In this document: in pieces, positions 8,353 to 18,066 of the stretch
Numbering within the stretch: position 1 is the first letter of the stretch
How the letters are laid out: the number at the start of each line of letters is the position of its first letter
Assembly (NCBI GenBank): GCA_017592775.1
Contig: JAGFNJ010000035.1
Span: forward strand, 1 to 54,018
DNA from: Candidatus Accumulibacter conexus
GTDB lineage: Bacteria > Pseudomonadota > Gammaproteobacteria > Burkholderiales > Rhodocyclaceae
DNA: 54,018 nt
Direction of reading: 5' to 3'
Notes under the pieces: generated by a model
Databases searched by the model: none
Seen by the model: the letters and a program-made list of their open reading frames with translations, nothing else
What the model was told of the DNA's origin: nothing
Position numbers and translations under genes: made by a program

Positions 8353-9993
8353 TCAGGCGACGCGAAAACGGGCGACGACTTCGCGCAGCTGGCCCGCGAG
8401 CTGCTCCAGTTCAGCTACTGCGGCGCTATTGGCATGCATCGTCGCCCTCGTTTCCTCGGTCATCGACGCGATGTGCTGCAGGTGGCGGGCGACGTCTTCG
8501 GCGACGGTCGCCTGTTCATGCGTCGCCACCGCCACTTCATGCACCCGCTGGCTCGACTTCTGCGCCTGACCCAGGATCGTCTCGAGCACGCTGCTCGCTT
8601 CACGTGCCTTGTCGAGGCCACGTGCAACCTGTGGCGCCGCTTCGCTCATCGCTGCCACCGCAGCTTCGGTATCTGCCTGGACGCTGACGACCATGGCACT
8701 GATCTCGCCGGTTGCCTTCGTCGTCCTTTCGGCAAGCTTGCGCACCTCATCGGCAACGACCGCGAAACCGCGACCCTGCTCGCCGGCGCGCGCTGCCTCG
8801 ATGGCGGCGTTGAGCGCCAGGAGATTGGTCTGTTCGGCGATCTCCTTGATCGCGGCGGCGATGCCGCCGATCTCGCGCGAACGGGTTGCCAGCTGACCGA
8901 TCTGTGCTGCCGAGCGGCTGACGATGGCCGCGATCGCCTCGATTTCGGCCGCCGAACTGGTCACCAGTTGTCGACCCTGTTCGGCGCAGCCGGCGACCGC
9001 GTCCGAGCTTTCGCCGCTGGCGCGGGCGCTCTGCGCGACTTCGTTGATACTGACTGTCAGCTGTTCGATCGAGGCTGCCGTAGCGGCTGTCGAATCCGCC
9101 TGTGCATCGGCAGCCCGGCTGGTTTCGCCGGTGGCGACCGCGATCTCGCCGGCACGGCCGGCAACGGCGCCGGCGAGGCGATCGATCTCGGCGATCATCG
9201 CCCGCAGGTGGTTTTGCATCTCGGCAATCGAACGCATCAGGCTGCCGCCGACGAGACTTGCGGCATCGACGTCTGCAGCCAGATCACCGGTCGCGACCCG
9301 TCGGGCGATCGCTGCGGCGGCCGCGGGCTCCCCGCCAAGCTGACGCAGCACGCTACGGCCGATGACCAGCGACACGGCAACCAGGACGCCGACGGCCAGT
9401 GCAACGATGCCCGTTGACTCGATGGCCTGGCTGCGGAAGGCGGCAGAGATATCGTCGACATAGATGCCGGTCCCGTACACCCAGCCCCAGGGCTTGAACT
9501 GGGCGGCGTAGCTGATCTTGGGGGCTGGTTTCTCGCTCCCGGCGCGGGCGAACACGTACTCGACCAAGCCACCTCGCTCGCTGGCCAGTGCGGTACGAAC
9601 CAGTTCCTGGATCAGCGCCTTGCCGTTCGGGTCTCGCATTTCGGCGCCGCTCCTGCCTTCCAGTTCCGGCTTCAGCGGATGCATGACGAAGCGGTGCTGT
9701 GTATCGAGGATGAAGAAATACTCGCTGCCGGCGTAGCGCATGTGGCGCAAGGTCTCTGCTGCCTCCTTGCGCGCCTCGTCGTCGCTCAGCGTGCCGTTGC
9801 GGGCAAGTTCGTGGAAACGGGCGATGACGCCGCCGGCAACCTCGACCAGAACCTGCGTCTTGTCTTTCCTGTCCTGCAGCATGCTGCCACGTAGCGTCTT
9901 CAGCGAGTCGACGCCGAGAACGGCGAGGCCGACTACGGCCACTGCCGTGATCATGATCAGGCGCTTGCTGATCGTCCACAGGTCCGTCCGCAT
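8353..9993 (-). CDS. Methyl-accepting chemotaxis protein with a Cache sensor domain
   Basis: A 546-residue chemoreceptor. It has an N-terminal membrane helix (about 10-30), a periplasmic single-Cache-type sensor (about 30-185, with the YFFILD and [14 protein letters not shown] segments typical of sCache_2), a second helix (about 190-212), a HAMP-like linker and a long signalling coiled coil. The hairpin tip reads [21 protein letters not shown], the CheA/CheW contact region. The ATG at 9993 is chosen because AGGAAGGAG lies just upstream; an in-frame ATG at 10017 precedes that site. There is no chemotaxis operon nearby, so it is an orphan receptor. The ligand is unknown, but Cache_2 domains often bind small carboxylates. 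Confidence 0.93.
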   Translation of the reverse strand: MRTDLWTISKRLIMITAVAVVGLAVLGVDSLKTLRGSMLQDRKDKTQVLVEVAGGVIARFHELARNGTLSDDEARKEAAETLRHMRYAGSEYFFILDTQHRFVMHPLKPELEGRSGAEMRDPNGKALIQELVRTALASERGGLVEYVFARAGSEKPAPKISYAAQFKPWGWVYGTGIYVDDISAAFRSQAIESTGIVALAVGVLVAVSLVIGRSVLRQLGGEPAAAAAIARRVATGDLAADVDAASLVGGSLMRSIAEMQNHLRAMIAEIDRLAGAVAGRAGEIAVATGETSRAADAQADSTAATAASIEQLTVSINEVAQSARASGESSDAVAGCAEQGRQLVTSSAAEIEAIAAIVSRSAAQIGQLATRSREIGGIAAAIKEIAEQTNLLALNAAIEAARAGEQGRGFAVVADEVRKLAERTTKATGEISAMVVSVQADTEAAVAAMSEAAPQVARGLDKAREASSVLETILGQAQKSSQRVHEVAVATHEQATVAEDVARHLQHIASMTEETRATMHANSAAVAELEQLAGQLREVVARFRVA

Positions 9994-10533
9994 GGCGCTC
10001 CTTCCTGAGTTCGTCATTTTCCCGTACGGTCAGGGACCGCACCCCGGCCGCGATCGCCAACCCCGCCGCCCGCCACCGCGACGCAGCCCGCGCGCGCTGT
10101 CGTCATTTCGGTCCCCGTCGCGGTGGGCCGATATTGTATCCGACGGACATACTCGGGATTGGTTCGGCATGATCTCCGTGCGTCGCCGGGAAGGCGTCGG
10201 CGCTGCCGGCTCCGGCCGGGACTTGCCGCCGGGACCGATTCGACGCGAGCCAGGTCGCCGCAGGGGCTTGCGCCGGCCGGTTCATGAATATAGCCTACGA
10301 GACCCTTCAACTCGATCAGGATGCGCGTCGATGGCCGATGCTCAGGCTCTGGCAGTGATCCGGCGGGCGGTGCTGGCTCGGCGGTCGATCGCCAGGCTGC
10401 CGACTGGCCGCAGGCGCCAGCCCGTAGCTCGCGGCTGCCGTGCCGTGGGCCCAGGCTGGGGCAGCCGTGCGTCGTCGCCGGCCCGACTGCCTGCGACTGC
10501 CGCAAGACAGGGGGCGGCCGTGCGGCGGTGCCC
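9994..10533. other. Non-coding stretch between divergent genes
   Basis: About 540 bases separate the chemoreceptor from the amidohydrolase gene. Open frames exist in several phases but have Arg/Pro/Gly-rich translations typical of out-of-frame GC-rich DNA, and none has a convincing ribosome binding site. A 24-codon frame at 10284-10358 was noted and not called. The stretch must hold two divergent promoters, but I see no strong -10/-35 pair. Confidence 0.4.
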
Positions 10534-11784
10534 ATGAACCGGTTTCGTCGACGCTTGCTGGCGGGCGGTCTCGCGGCGGGCGGCGTCGCGCTGGCGGCGA
10601 CGCTCACCGGCTCGCTGCGCGGCCTGCTCAACTCCTGCCAGGCGCAACTGCCGCCAGATGCGGCGGTGGCGGAGCTGATCCGGTCGGCCTGGGATGGAAT
10701 CGACCCGCGCCACTACCTCGATTGTCACGTGCATCTGGTCGGAACCGGCGATTCGGGCAGTGGCATCGAAATCAACCCGCAGATGGAGAGCCTGTTCCAT
10801 CCCATGCAGTATGCGCAGCGGCTGTTCTATCTCAATGCCGGCTGCGTGCACGACGCGCCGGGGCGGGTAGACGACAGCTACGTCGAGCGGATGCTCAACC
10901 TGGTGGACGGGCTCGCGCCCGGCGCCGGTCTGCTGCTCTTTGCCTTCGACCGCTTCCACGATGAGAACGGTCGCCCGGATCCGGAGCGCAGTTCGTTCCA
11001 TACCCCGAACGCCTACGCGCGGCGGGTCGCCGAGCGGCACCCGCTGGCTTTCCTGTGGGCGGCGTCGATCCATCCCTACCGCCCCGACTGCGTTGACGAA
11101 CTGGCGGCGGCGGTCGCTGGCGGGGCGCGGGCGGTGAAATGGTTGCCACCGGCGATGGGAATCGACCCGTCGTCGCCGCTGTGCGACCGCTTCTACGCGG
11201 CACTGGCGACGTACGGGTTGCCGCTGATCAGCCACGCCGGTGATGAGAGAGCGGTGCACGGCGCGGACCAGCAGGCATTCGGCAACCCGTTGCTGCTGCG
11301 CCGGGCGCTCGACCACGGGGTGCGCGTGGTGGTCGCGCACTGCGCTTCGTTGGGCGACGCGGTGGACCTCGACCGCGGGCCGCAGGGCCCGCTGGTTCCG
11401 TGCTTCGATCTCTTTTGCCGCATGCTCGGCGAATCCCGCTACGCCGACCTCCTCTACGCCGACATCTCCGCGCTGACGCAGCGCAACCGCAGCATCGAAG
11501 TGCTGCAGGTCCTGCTCGAGCGCAGCGAATGGCACGCGCGCCTGCTGCAGGGCTCCGACTACCCGCTGCCGGGCATCGTGCCGCTGATCCTGCCGGCTGA
11601 GCTGGCGGCGCGCGGCCTGCTGCCGCAAGCGGCGGTCACGCCGCTGATGCTGATCCGCGAGCACAATCCGCTGCTTTTCGATTTCGTCCTCAAGCGACAG
11701 CTGTCGTCGCAGGGCCACCATTTTGCCCCGGCCATCTTCGAGACGCGCGGGTTCTTTGCTCCCCGAGAAAGGAAGACCGCATGA
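10534..11784 (+). CDS. Exported amidohydrolase-family metal-dependent hydrolase
   Basis: A 416-residue TIM-barrel hydrolase of the amidohydrolase-2 type. Putative metal ligands are visible: His65 and His67 in CHVH, a lysine in VKWLPP, histidines in SHAGDE and VVAHC, and an aspartate in LQGSDYPLP. The N-terminus has a twin-arginine-like signal (FRRRLLAGG) and a hydrophobic core, with a possible lipobox-like cysteine in LLNSC near residue 33, so the protein is probably exported and perhaps lipid-anchored. The ATG at 10534 places the signal at the start; the longer frame from 10321 buries it. The substrate cannot be read from sequence. Its end overlaps the next start (ATGA). Confidence 0.8.
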   Translation: MNRFRRRLLAGGLAAGGVALAATLTGSLRGLLNSCQAQLPPDAAVAELIRSAWDGIDPRHYLDCHVHLVGTGDSGSGIEINPQMESLFHPMQYAQRLFYLNAGCVHDAPGRVDDSYVERMLNLVDGLAPGAGLLLFAFDRFHDENGRPDPERSSFHTPNAYARRVAERHPLAFLWAASIHPYRPDCVDELAAAVAGGARAVKWLPPAMGIDPSSPLCDRFYAALATYGLPLISHAGDERAVHGADQQAFGNPLLLRRALDHGVRVVVAHCASLGDAVDLDRGPQGPLVPCFDLFCRMLGESRYADLLYADISALTQRNRSIEVLQVLLERSEWHARLLQGSDYPLPGIVPLILPAELAARGLLPQAAVTPLMLIREHNPLLFDFVLKRQLSSQGHHFAPAIFETRGFFAPRERKTA

Positions 11785-13661
11785 GTTCCCAGTTTGGCCT
11801 GCTCAAGGCACGCCGCTTCGGGCCGTTCTTCGCCACCCAGTTCCTCGGTGCCTTCAACGACAACCTGTTCAAGAACGCGCTGGTCGTCCTGCTCACCTTC
11901 CAGGCAGCAAGCTGGACGACGATCCGGCCCGAGGTGCTGACCAACCTCGCTGCCGGCATCTTCATCCTGCCCTTCTTTCTCTTTTCGGCAACTGCCGGCC
12001 AACTCGCCGACAAGTACGACAAGGCGAAGCTGGCGCGCCTGGTGAAGCTGCTCGAGATCCTCATCATGGGCATCGCGTTGCTCGGCTTCGTCGTCCATAG
12101 CCTGTCGACTCTGCTCGTGGCGCTGTTCCTGCTCGGCCTGCACTCGACCCTCTTCGGCCCGGTCAAGTACGCCATCCTGCCGCAGCACCTGCGCGAGAGC
12201 GAACTCGTCGGCGGCAATGCGCTGGTCGAGGCGGGTACCTTCGTCGCCATTCTGATCGGCACGCTCGCCGGCGGCCTCCTCGCCGGTGCCGCCAACCATC
12301 CGACCTGGGTCGCCCTTGCCGGCCTGCTGGTCGCCATCCTCGGTTACCTCTGCAGTCGTGGCATCCCCACTGCAGCGGCCCCGGTACCAGGACTCGTGAT
12401 CAGCCTCAACCCGCTCTCGGAAACCTGGCGCAACATCGGCTTCGCGCGCGAGAACCGCACCGTCTTCCTGTCGATTCTCGGGATTTCCTGGTTCTGGCTC
12501 TATGGGGCGATGTTTCTGGCGCAGTTCCCGGCGTATGCCCGGTTCGTGCTCGGCGGCGGCGAGACTTCGGTGACCCTGCTGCTGGCGGTGTTCACGGTCG
12601 GCATCGGCGTCGGCTCGCTGCTCTGCGAACGGCTCTCGGCCGGCCAGGTGGAAGTCGGTCTGGTGCCCTTCGGTTCGATCGGCCTCACCATCTTCGGCAT
12701 CGACATCGCTTTCGCATCGCCCTCGCTGCTTCCAGCCGGCGCGCCCCTGTCGCTGTCCGCATTGCTGGCCATGCCGGGGACGTGGCGGGTTCTGGTCGAC
12801 CTGTTCGCACTCGGTCTCTTCGGTGGCTTCTTCATCGTCCCACTGTACGCCCTGATCCAGTTGCGCAGCGCGGTCGATCAGCGGGCACGAATCATCGCTG
12901 CCAACAACATCCTCAACGCGCTGTTCATGGTCGTCGGTTCGCTGGCGGCTGCCGGTTTGCTCGGCGACGGCCTGACGATCCCGGCGCTGTTCGGCGTCGC
13001 GGCGCTCTGCAATGCGGCCGTGGCGCTGTACATCTACAGCCTGGTTCCCGAGTTCATGCTGCGCTTCGTCGCCTGGCTGCTGATCCACTCGTTCTACCGG
13101 CTGCGGCAGAGTGGCATCGAGAACATCCCCGCTGATGGGCCGGCGGTGCTGATCAGCAATCACGTCAGCTTCGTCGATCCGTTGGTGATCGCCGCCGCTA
13201 GCCGGCGGCCGATCCGCTTCGTGATGGATCACCGGATTTATCGCATGCCACTGATCGGCTTCGTCTTCCGGCACATGCACGCGATCCCGATTGCGCCGGC
13301 GCGTGAGGACGCGGCGATGATGGAGGCGGCCTTCGAGGAAGTGGCGCAGGCGCTGGCGGCTGGTGAACTGGTCGCCATCTTCCCCGAGGGGCGAATCACC
13401 GACACCGGCGAACTCTACCCCTTCCGGCCGGGGGTGCAGCGCATCGTCGGGCGCACCCCGGTGCCGGTTGTCCCGATGGCCCTGCAAGGCTTGTGGGGCA
13501 GCTTCTTCAGTCGCAAGGACGGCCCGGCGATGAGCAGACCGCTGCGCCGCGGCATGTTTTCGAAGATCGCGTTGACGGTGGGGACGCCGGTGGCGCCGGC
13601 TGCGGCGACACCCGAACACCTGCAGCAGATCATCGCCCGGCTGCGCGGCGACTGGCGGTAG
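11781..13661 (+). CDS. LplT-like MFS transporter fused to a PlsC-type acyltransferase
   Basis: A 626-residue two-part membrane protein. Residues about 1-415 form a 12-helix major-facilitator domain resembling the lysophospholipid flippase LplT (FGPFFATQFLGAFNDNLFKN at the start). Residues about 430-626 are a 1-acylglycerol-3-phosphate acyltransferase domain with the catalytic NHVSFVD (HX4D) near residue 460 and FPEGRIT near 533. In enterobacteria LplT works with Aas (acyltransferase plus acyl-ACP ligase); here the transporter and acyltransferase are joined and the AMP-ligase domain is missing. A role in returning lysophospholipids to the inner membrane and re-acylating them is inferred. Translation is probably coupled to the upstream amidohydrolase. 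Confidence 0.88.
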   Translation: MSSQFGLLKARRFGPFFATQFLGAFNDNLFKNALVVLLTFQAASWTTIRPEVLTNLAAGIFILPFFLFSATAGQLADKYDKAKLARLVKLLEILIMGIALLGFVVHSLSTLLVALFLLGLHSTLFGPVKYAILPQHLRESELVGGNALVEAGTFVAILIGTLAGGLLAGAANHPTWVALAGLLVAILGYLCSRGIPTAAAPVPGLVISLNPLSETWRNIGFARENRTVFLSILGISWFWLYGAMFLAQFPAYARFVLGGGETSVTLLLAVFTVGIGVGSLLCERLSAGQVEVGLVPFGSIGLTIFGIDIAFASPSLLPAGAPLSLSALLAMPGTWRVLVDLFALGLFGGFFIVPLYALIQLRSAVDQRARIIAANNILNALFMVVGSLAAAGLLGDGLTIPALFGVAALCNAAVALYIYSLVPEFMLRFVAWLLIHSFYRLRQSGIENIPADGPAVLISNHVSFVDPLVIAAASRRPIRFVMDHRIYRMPLIGFVFRHMHAIPIAPAREDAAMMEAAFEEVAQALAAGELVAIFPEGRITDTGELYPFRPGVQRIVGRTPVPVVPMALQGLWGSFFSRKDGPAMSRPLRRGMFSKIALTVGTPVAPAAATPEHLQQIIARLRGDWR

Positions 13662-13662
13662 A

Positions 13663-14568
13663 ATGTCGCCCATGCAACTCTCCGCGCTCAGGCTGCGCGA
13701 ACGGGCCGACCTTTACGAACGGCTGATGCGGCTCGACAAGCCGATCGGCATCCTCCTGCTTCTCTGGCCGACGCTGTGGGGGCTCTGGCTGTCGGCGCTG
13801 GGGAAACCGGACTGGCTGGTGGTGTGGATATTCATTCTCGGCACGGTGCTGATGCGCTCGGCCGGCTGCGTGATCAACGACCTCGCGGACCGCGACTTTG
13901 ACCCGCATGTCGCGCGCACGCGGGACCGCCCGCTGGCTGCTGGCCGTGTCTCGGTGCGCGAGGCGCGGTGGCTTTCCGCCGCGTTGGTGGGCTGCGCGGT
14001 CGTTCTCGTGCTGCCGCTGCGCAGCTGGCTACTGGCCGGCCTTTGCCTGGCGGCCCTGGGTCTCGCTGTCAGCTACCCGTTTACCAAGCGCTTTCTGGCG
14101 ATTCCGCAGGCCTATCTGGGTGTTGCTTTCGGCTTCGGCATCCCGATGGCCTACGCTGCCCAACTCGGCCAAGTGCCCGCCGAGGCCTGGTGGTTGCTGC
14201 TGGCGAACGTCTTCTGGGCAATCGCCTACGATACCGAGTATGCGATGGTCGATCGCGCCGATGACGTGAAGATCGGCATCCGGACCTCGGCGATCACCTT
14301 CGGCTGTTTCGACGTCGCGGCAGTCATGCTCTGCTACGCACTCGCGCTGGCGCTGATCGCCGTCATCGGCCACGGTCTCGGGCTGAGTGCCGTGTTTTTC
14401 GCCGGTCTGGCGATGGCCGCAGCCATTGCCGGCCATCATTTCACATTGATCCGTGACCGCGACCCGGCGAACTGCTTCAGGGCTTTTCGGCACAACAACT
14501 GGTTTGGCGCCAGCGTCTTTGCGGGCATGGCACTCGATTTTCTGCTGAGTGGGGTGAGCAACGGATGA
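13663..14568 (+). CDS. ubiA: 4-hydroxybenzoate polyprenyltransferase UbiA
   Basis: A 301-residue integral membrane prenyltransferase that attaches the polyprenyl tail to 4-hydroxybenzoate in ubiquinone synthesis. Both aspartate-rich motifs are present: NDLADRDFD followed by RTRDRPLAAG at about residues 72-95, and YDTEYAMVDRADDVKIGI at about 189-206. Eight to nine hydrophobic helices are apparent. The ATG at 13663 lies just after the previous stop; an ATG at 13672 is an alternative that would not change the domain. The end overlaps the following cytochrome gene by four bases. Confidence 0.95.
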   Translation: MSPMQLSALRLRERADLYERLMRLDKPIGILLLLWPTLWGLWLSALGKPDWLVVWIFILGTVLMRSAGCVINDLADRDFDPHVARTRDRPLAAGRVSVREARWLSAALVGCAVVLVLPLRSWLLAGLCLAALGLAVSYPFTKRFLAIPQAYLGVAFGFGIPMAYAAQLGQVPAEAWWLLLANVFWAIAYDTEYAMVDRADDVKIGIRTSAITFGCFDVAAVMLCYALALALIAVIGHGLGLSAVFFAGLAMAAAIAGHHFTLIRDRDPANCFRAFRHNNWFGASVFAGMALDFLLSGVSNG

Positions 14569-14993
14569 AGACAGTTCTTTTCTGCGTACTGGCGCTTCTC
14601 GCCGGCGGCGCGCCGGCGGCCGACGACGCCCGTGTTCTGGCGCCGATGCCGGCGGCGGCGGCAGACAACCTGCGCAGCGAAATGCGGGCCAGCCTGCTGG
14701 CGCTGAACGAGATTCTCGCGCTGGTGGCCGGCGGACAACTGCGCGAAGCGGCTGAAGTCGCCGAGCGGGAGCTCGGCCGCTCGGCCATGGGCAAGCACCG
14801 TAGCCAGCCGTTCGAGGCCCGGCCGGGTCCGCACATGCCGCCGGCGATGCACGCCATCGGCATCGACGGGCACAAGGCGGCCAGCGATTTTGCCCGTGTC
14901 GCTGCCGGCGGCGACCGCGAGAAGACGATCGCCTCCCTGCCGACGCTGACCACGGCCTGTGTCGCCTGCCACCACAGCTATCGGCTTCGCTAG
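14565..14993 (+). CDS. Small periplasmic c-type cytochrome with C-terminal haem site
   Basis: A 142-residue protein with a signal peptide (about 1-18, cut near GGAPAA) and one haem-binding motif, CVACH, at residues 132-136, only a few residues from the C-terminus. A haem site at the end of a helical protein is the arrangement of cytochrome c', although similarity to that family is weak by eye. It is translationally coupled to ubiA (ATGA overlap) and followed 12 bases later by a c-di-GMP signalling gene. The electron-transfer partner is unknown. Confidence 0.75.
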   Translation: MKTVLFCVLALLAGGAPAADDARVLAPMPAAAADNLRSEMRASLLALNEILALVAGGQLREAAEVAERELGRSAMGKHRSQPFEARPGPHMPPAMHAIGIDGHKAASDFARVAAGGDREKTIASLPTLTTACVACHHSYRLR

Positions 14994-15005
14994 GGGATTC
15001 TCGGG

Positions 15006-18000
15006 ATGACGGACGATCTGCTTCACTGGGCCGATGACGCGGCAGGCGCCGACGCACAGGCGGCCGCCGGGCTCTCTCCCTGGAAGGTGCTGGTCATCGA
15101 CGACGACCCGGAGGTGCATACCGTCACCCGCTTCTCGCTACAGGACTTGCGGGTTTTCGGGCGGCCACTGTCCCTGCTGCACGCCAGCAGTGCGGCCGCG
15201 GCGCGGAGCCTGTTGCGCGACCATCCCGACGTCGCCGTGGTCCTGCTCGACGTGGTGATGGAGACGGCCCAGGCAGGTCTCGAACTGGTTGGTTTCATCC
15301 GCGATGAACTGGGCCTCGCCGAGTGCCGGCTGATCCTGCGTACCGGTGAGCCGGGGTACGCACCGGAACTGACGGTGATTCAGGAATACGACATCAACGA
15401 CTACCGCACCAAGGGGGAACTGACGCACACCAGGCTGATCACGACCGTCAGTTCTGCATTGCGTTCGTACCAGCAACTGCACGCCCTCGCCGAGCATCGG
15501 CGCGGTCTCGAGCTGATCGTGCGGGCGGCGGCCGACCTGATGCAGGAACACGCCATCGCCAACCTGGCCGAAGGCGTCCTGACCCAGCTCGCGGCGCTGC
15601 TCCGCTTGCCCGTGGATGGGATCGTCTGCAGCCAGAAGGGCTCGCCGCTCGGTGACGACCGCGAGCGCTGCTACGTCGTCGGCGCCACCGGACGCCATGC
15701 GGGCTGCATCGCACAGCCGCTCGAGACGCTTGCCGACCAGCGCATCGTCGCCGCCATCATGAGCAGCGTCGCGCATCGCCGACACCTGTTCGGCCCGGAT
15801 TATGCCGTCCTCTACCTGCAGGCGGCGCCGAGCCAGGAAGCGGCCATCTTCCTCGAGGGAGGGCAGATGCTGGAGACGATCGACCGCAGACTGCTCGACG
15901 TTTTCGTCGCCAACATTGCTGCCTGTTTCCGCAATGTCAGGCTGGTCGAACGTTTGCTGCGGGCGCAGGAGGAGATCGAGGCGCAGCGTTCCTTTCTGCG
16001 CTCAGTCATCGACGCCAGCCCGCACTTCGTTTTCGTCATCGACCGCGATGGACGGGTTCGCCTGGCCAACGAGAGCCTGGCGAAGCGCTTCGGGCAGACT
16101 CCCGAGCAGATGGTCGGTCGTGTGCAGGCGGACTTCGTCAGCGATCCGCAGTTGCTGCAGGCTCTGCGCAGCGATGATGCGGCGATTGCCGCTTGCCGGC
16201 AGGAACGCATCGAGCGTGAAATCCGTTTCATCGGCCGCAGTGGCGAGGAGCGCTGGTTCCACACCATCAAGGTGCCGCTGAAGGATGCCAGCGGGGCGGT
16301 TGAGCAGCTCATCGGCGTCAGCATCGACGTGACCGATCGCAAACGTGCGGAACGGCGGCTCCTGGAAGCCAAGGAGCGGCTGCAGGTGACCCTCGATTCG
16401 ATCGGCGACGCGGTCATCACGACGGACGCCCAGGGCAGCATCGACTACATGAACCCGGTGGCCGAGAGTCTGACCGGCTGGACCGCGGCCGAGGCCCGGG
16501 GCCGTCCGGCGGCCGATGTCTTTCGCGTCGTGCACGAGGAAACGCGGGTGCCGGCAAAGGATCCGATCCAGCGTTGCCTGCAGGACAGGAGAATCGTCTC
16601 GTTGCCCGGTCATTGCGTGCTGCTGGCCAGGGATGGGCGGGAGTACGACATCAACGACTCGGCGGCGCCGATCCATCGTGGGGATGGCGGGCTGCTGGGC
16701 GTCGTCCTGGTCTTTCACAATGTCACCGAGAACCGTCAGCTGGCTCGCCAACTGGCCCACGATGCCACCCATGATTCGCTGACCGGGCTGATCAACCGGA
16801 CCGAGTTCGAGCGGCGACTCGCGCGGGCCGTGTCTTCAGCGCAGGACGGGGGCGCCCGGCATGTGCTGTGCTATATCGATCTCGACCAGTTCAAGGTGGT
16901 CAATGACACGGCAGGGCATGCCGCCGGTGACGAGTTGCTGAAGCAGATCAACGCGCTGCTCGCCGGTACCTTCCGCGAAAGCGACACGCTGGCGCGGATC
17001 GGTGGCGATGAGTTTGCCCTGTTGCAGGAAAACTGTCCGCTGGAGCGCGGTCACGCCGTCGCACAGGCGGCACTGCGAACGATTCGCCAGCACAGCTTCA
17101 GTTGGGAGGGGCGGAGTTATCAGGTCGGGGCGAGCATCGGGCTGGTACCGATCACTGCCGAGACCCAGGATACCGCCGAACTGCTGACGCGTGCCGACGT
17201 GGCCTGCTACACGGCCAAGGAACTCGGCCGCAACCGGGTTCATGTCTATCAGCCGACGGACACCGAAACCGTCCAGCGCCACAGCGAACTGCTGGGCGCG
17301 GCCGGCCTGCGGGACGCTCTCGAGCGCGGCCTGTTCCGCCTGCATTACCAGCCGATCGTCGGGCTGGCGGGGTTGGAGTTCCGCATCGTGCGCTACGAGG
17401 CTTTGCTTCGGGTCGTGCATGAAGCCGCTCCCGGGAGGAAGGGCGAACTCGTGTTGCCGGCGGCCTTCATTCCAGCGGCCGAGCGCTTCGGGCTCATGGG
17501 TGCGATCGACCGCTGGGTGATCAGGCGAGCGTTTCAGGAGTATGCGCAGGGGATCGGTACGACCGGAGCGACTCTGGCGATCAACCTGTCTGGCAATTCA
17601 TTGAGCGACGAGAGCCTGCTGCAGTTCATCGAATCCCAGCTCGCCGAGTTTTCGTTCCCGGCAGAGCGGGCCTGTTTCGAGATCACCGAGACGGCAGCCA
17701 TCCAGAACCTGCGGCCGGCACTCGGCGTCATGGCGGCACTGAAGCGTCATGGTTGCCAGCTGGCGCTCGATGACTTCGGCAGTGGGCTGTCTTCCTTCCA
17801 TTACCTGAAGACACTGCCGGTAGACTTTCTCAAGATCGACGGCAGCTTCGTCAAGGACATGTGCTCGAGCGCGCATGATGAAGCCCTGGTTGCGGCGATC
17901 AACCAGATGAGCCACGCGCTCGGTCTGCGGACGATCGCCGAGTACGTCGAGAGCCGCGCGATCGTCGATCGCCTGTGCGAACTCGGTGTCGACTATGCCC

Positions 18001-18050
18001 AGGGCTACTTCTTCGGCAAGCCGGCTCCCTGGGGGGAGGCAGCCGGCTGA
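15006..18050 (+). CDS. Response regulator with DUF3369, PAS, GGDEF and EAL domains
   Basis: A 1014-residue cyclic-di-GMP signalling protein. Order of domains: receiver (about 25-150, phospho-acceptor Asp82 in LLDVVM), DUF3369 (about 165-310), two PAS domains (about 330-450 and 455-580), GGDEF (intact GGDEF at 666-670) and EAL (EAL at 798-800, with DDFGSG and LKIDGSF further on). Both enzymatic signatures are intact, so diguanylate cyclase and phosphodiesterase activities are both possible. There is no membrane helix; input comes through the receiver and PAS domains. No cognate histidine kinase lies in the window. Confidence 0.93.
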   Translation: MTDDLLHWADDAAGADAQAAAGLSPWKVLVIDDDPEVHTVTRFSLQDLRVFGRPLSLLHASSAAAARSLLRDHPDVAVVLLDVVMETAQAGLELVGFIRDELGLAECRLILRTGEPGYAPELTVIQEYDINDYRTKGELTHTRLITTVSSALRSYQQLHALAEHRRGLELIVRAAADLMQEHAIANLAEGVLTQLAALLRLPVDGIVCSQKGSPLGDDRERCYVVGATGRHAGCIAQPLETLADQRIVAAIMSSVAHRRHLFGPDYAVLYLQAAPSQEAAIFLEGGQMLETIDRRLLDVFVANIAACFRNVRLVERLLRAQEEIEAQRSFLRSVIDASPHFVFVIDRDGRVRLANESLAKRFGQTPEQMVGRVQADFVSDPQLLQALRSDDAAIAACRQERIEREIRFIGRSGEERWFHTIKVPLKDASGAVEQLIGVSIDVTDRKRAERRLLEAKERLQVTLDSIGDAVITTDAQGSIDYMNPVAESLTGWTAAEARGRPAADVFRVVHEETRVPAKDPIQRCLQDRRIVSLPGHCVLLARDGREYDINDSAAPIHRGDGGLLGVVLVFHNVTENRQLARQLAHDATHDSLTGLINRTEFERRLARAVSSAQDGGARHVLCYIDLDQFKVVNDTAGHAAGDELLKQINALLAGTFRESDTLARIGGDEFALLQENCPLERGHAVAQAALRTIRQHSFSWEGRSYQVGASIGLVPITAETQDTAELLTRADVACYTAKELGRNRVHVYQPTDTETVQRHSELLGAAGLRDALERGLFRLHYQPIVGLAGLEFRIVRYEALLRVVHEAAPGRKGELVLPAAFIPAAERFGLMGAIDRWVIRRAFQEYAQGIGTTGATLAINLSGNSLSDESLLQFIESQLAEFSFPAERACFEITETAAIQNLRPALGVMAALKRHGCQLALDDFGSGLSSFHYLKTLPVDFLKIDGSFVKDMCSSAHDEALVAAINQMSHALGLRTIAEYVESRAIVDRLCELGVDYAQGYFFGKPAPWGEAAG

Positions 18051-18066
18051 GAGCGTGCGCGCAATT

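Noticed and set aside
10284-10358. 24-codon frame before the amidohydrolase gene
   Set aside because: No ribosome binding site, no conserved-looking pattern and no link to the next gene, so not called as a leader peptide.
11559-13673. 704-codon reverse-strand frame
   Set aside because: Antisense to the LplT-PlsC gene; its composition is that of a shadow.
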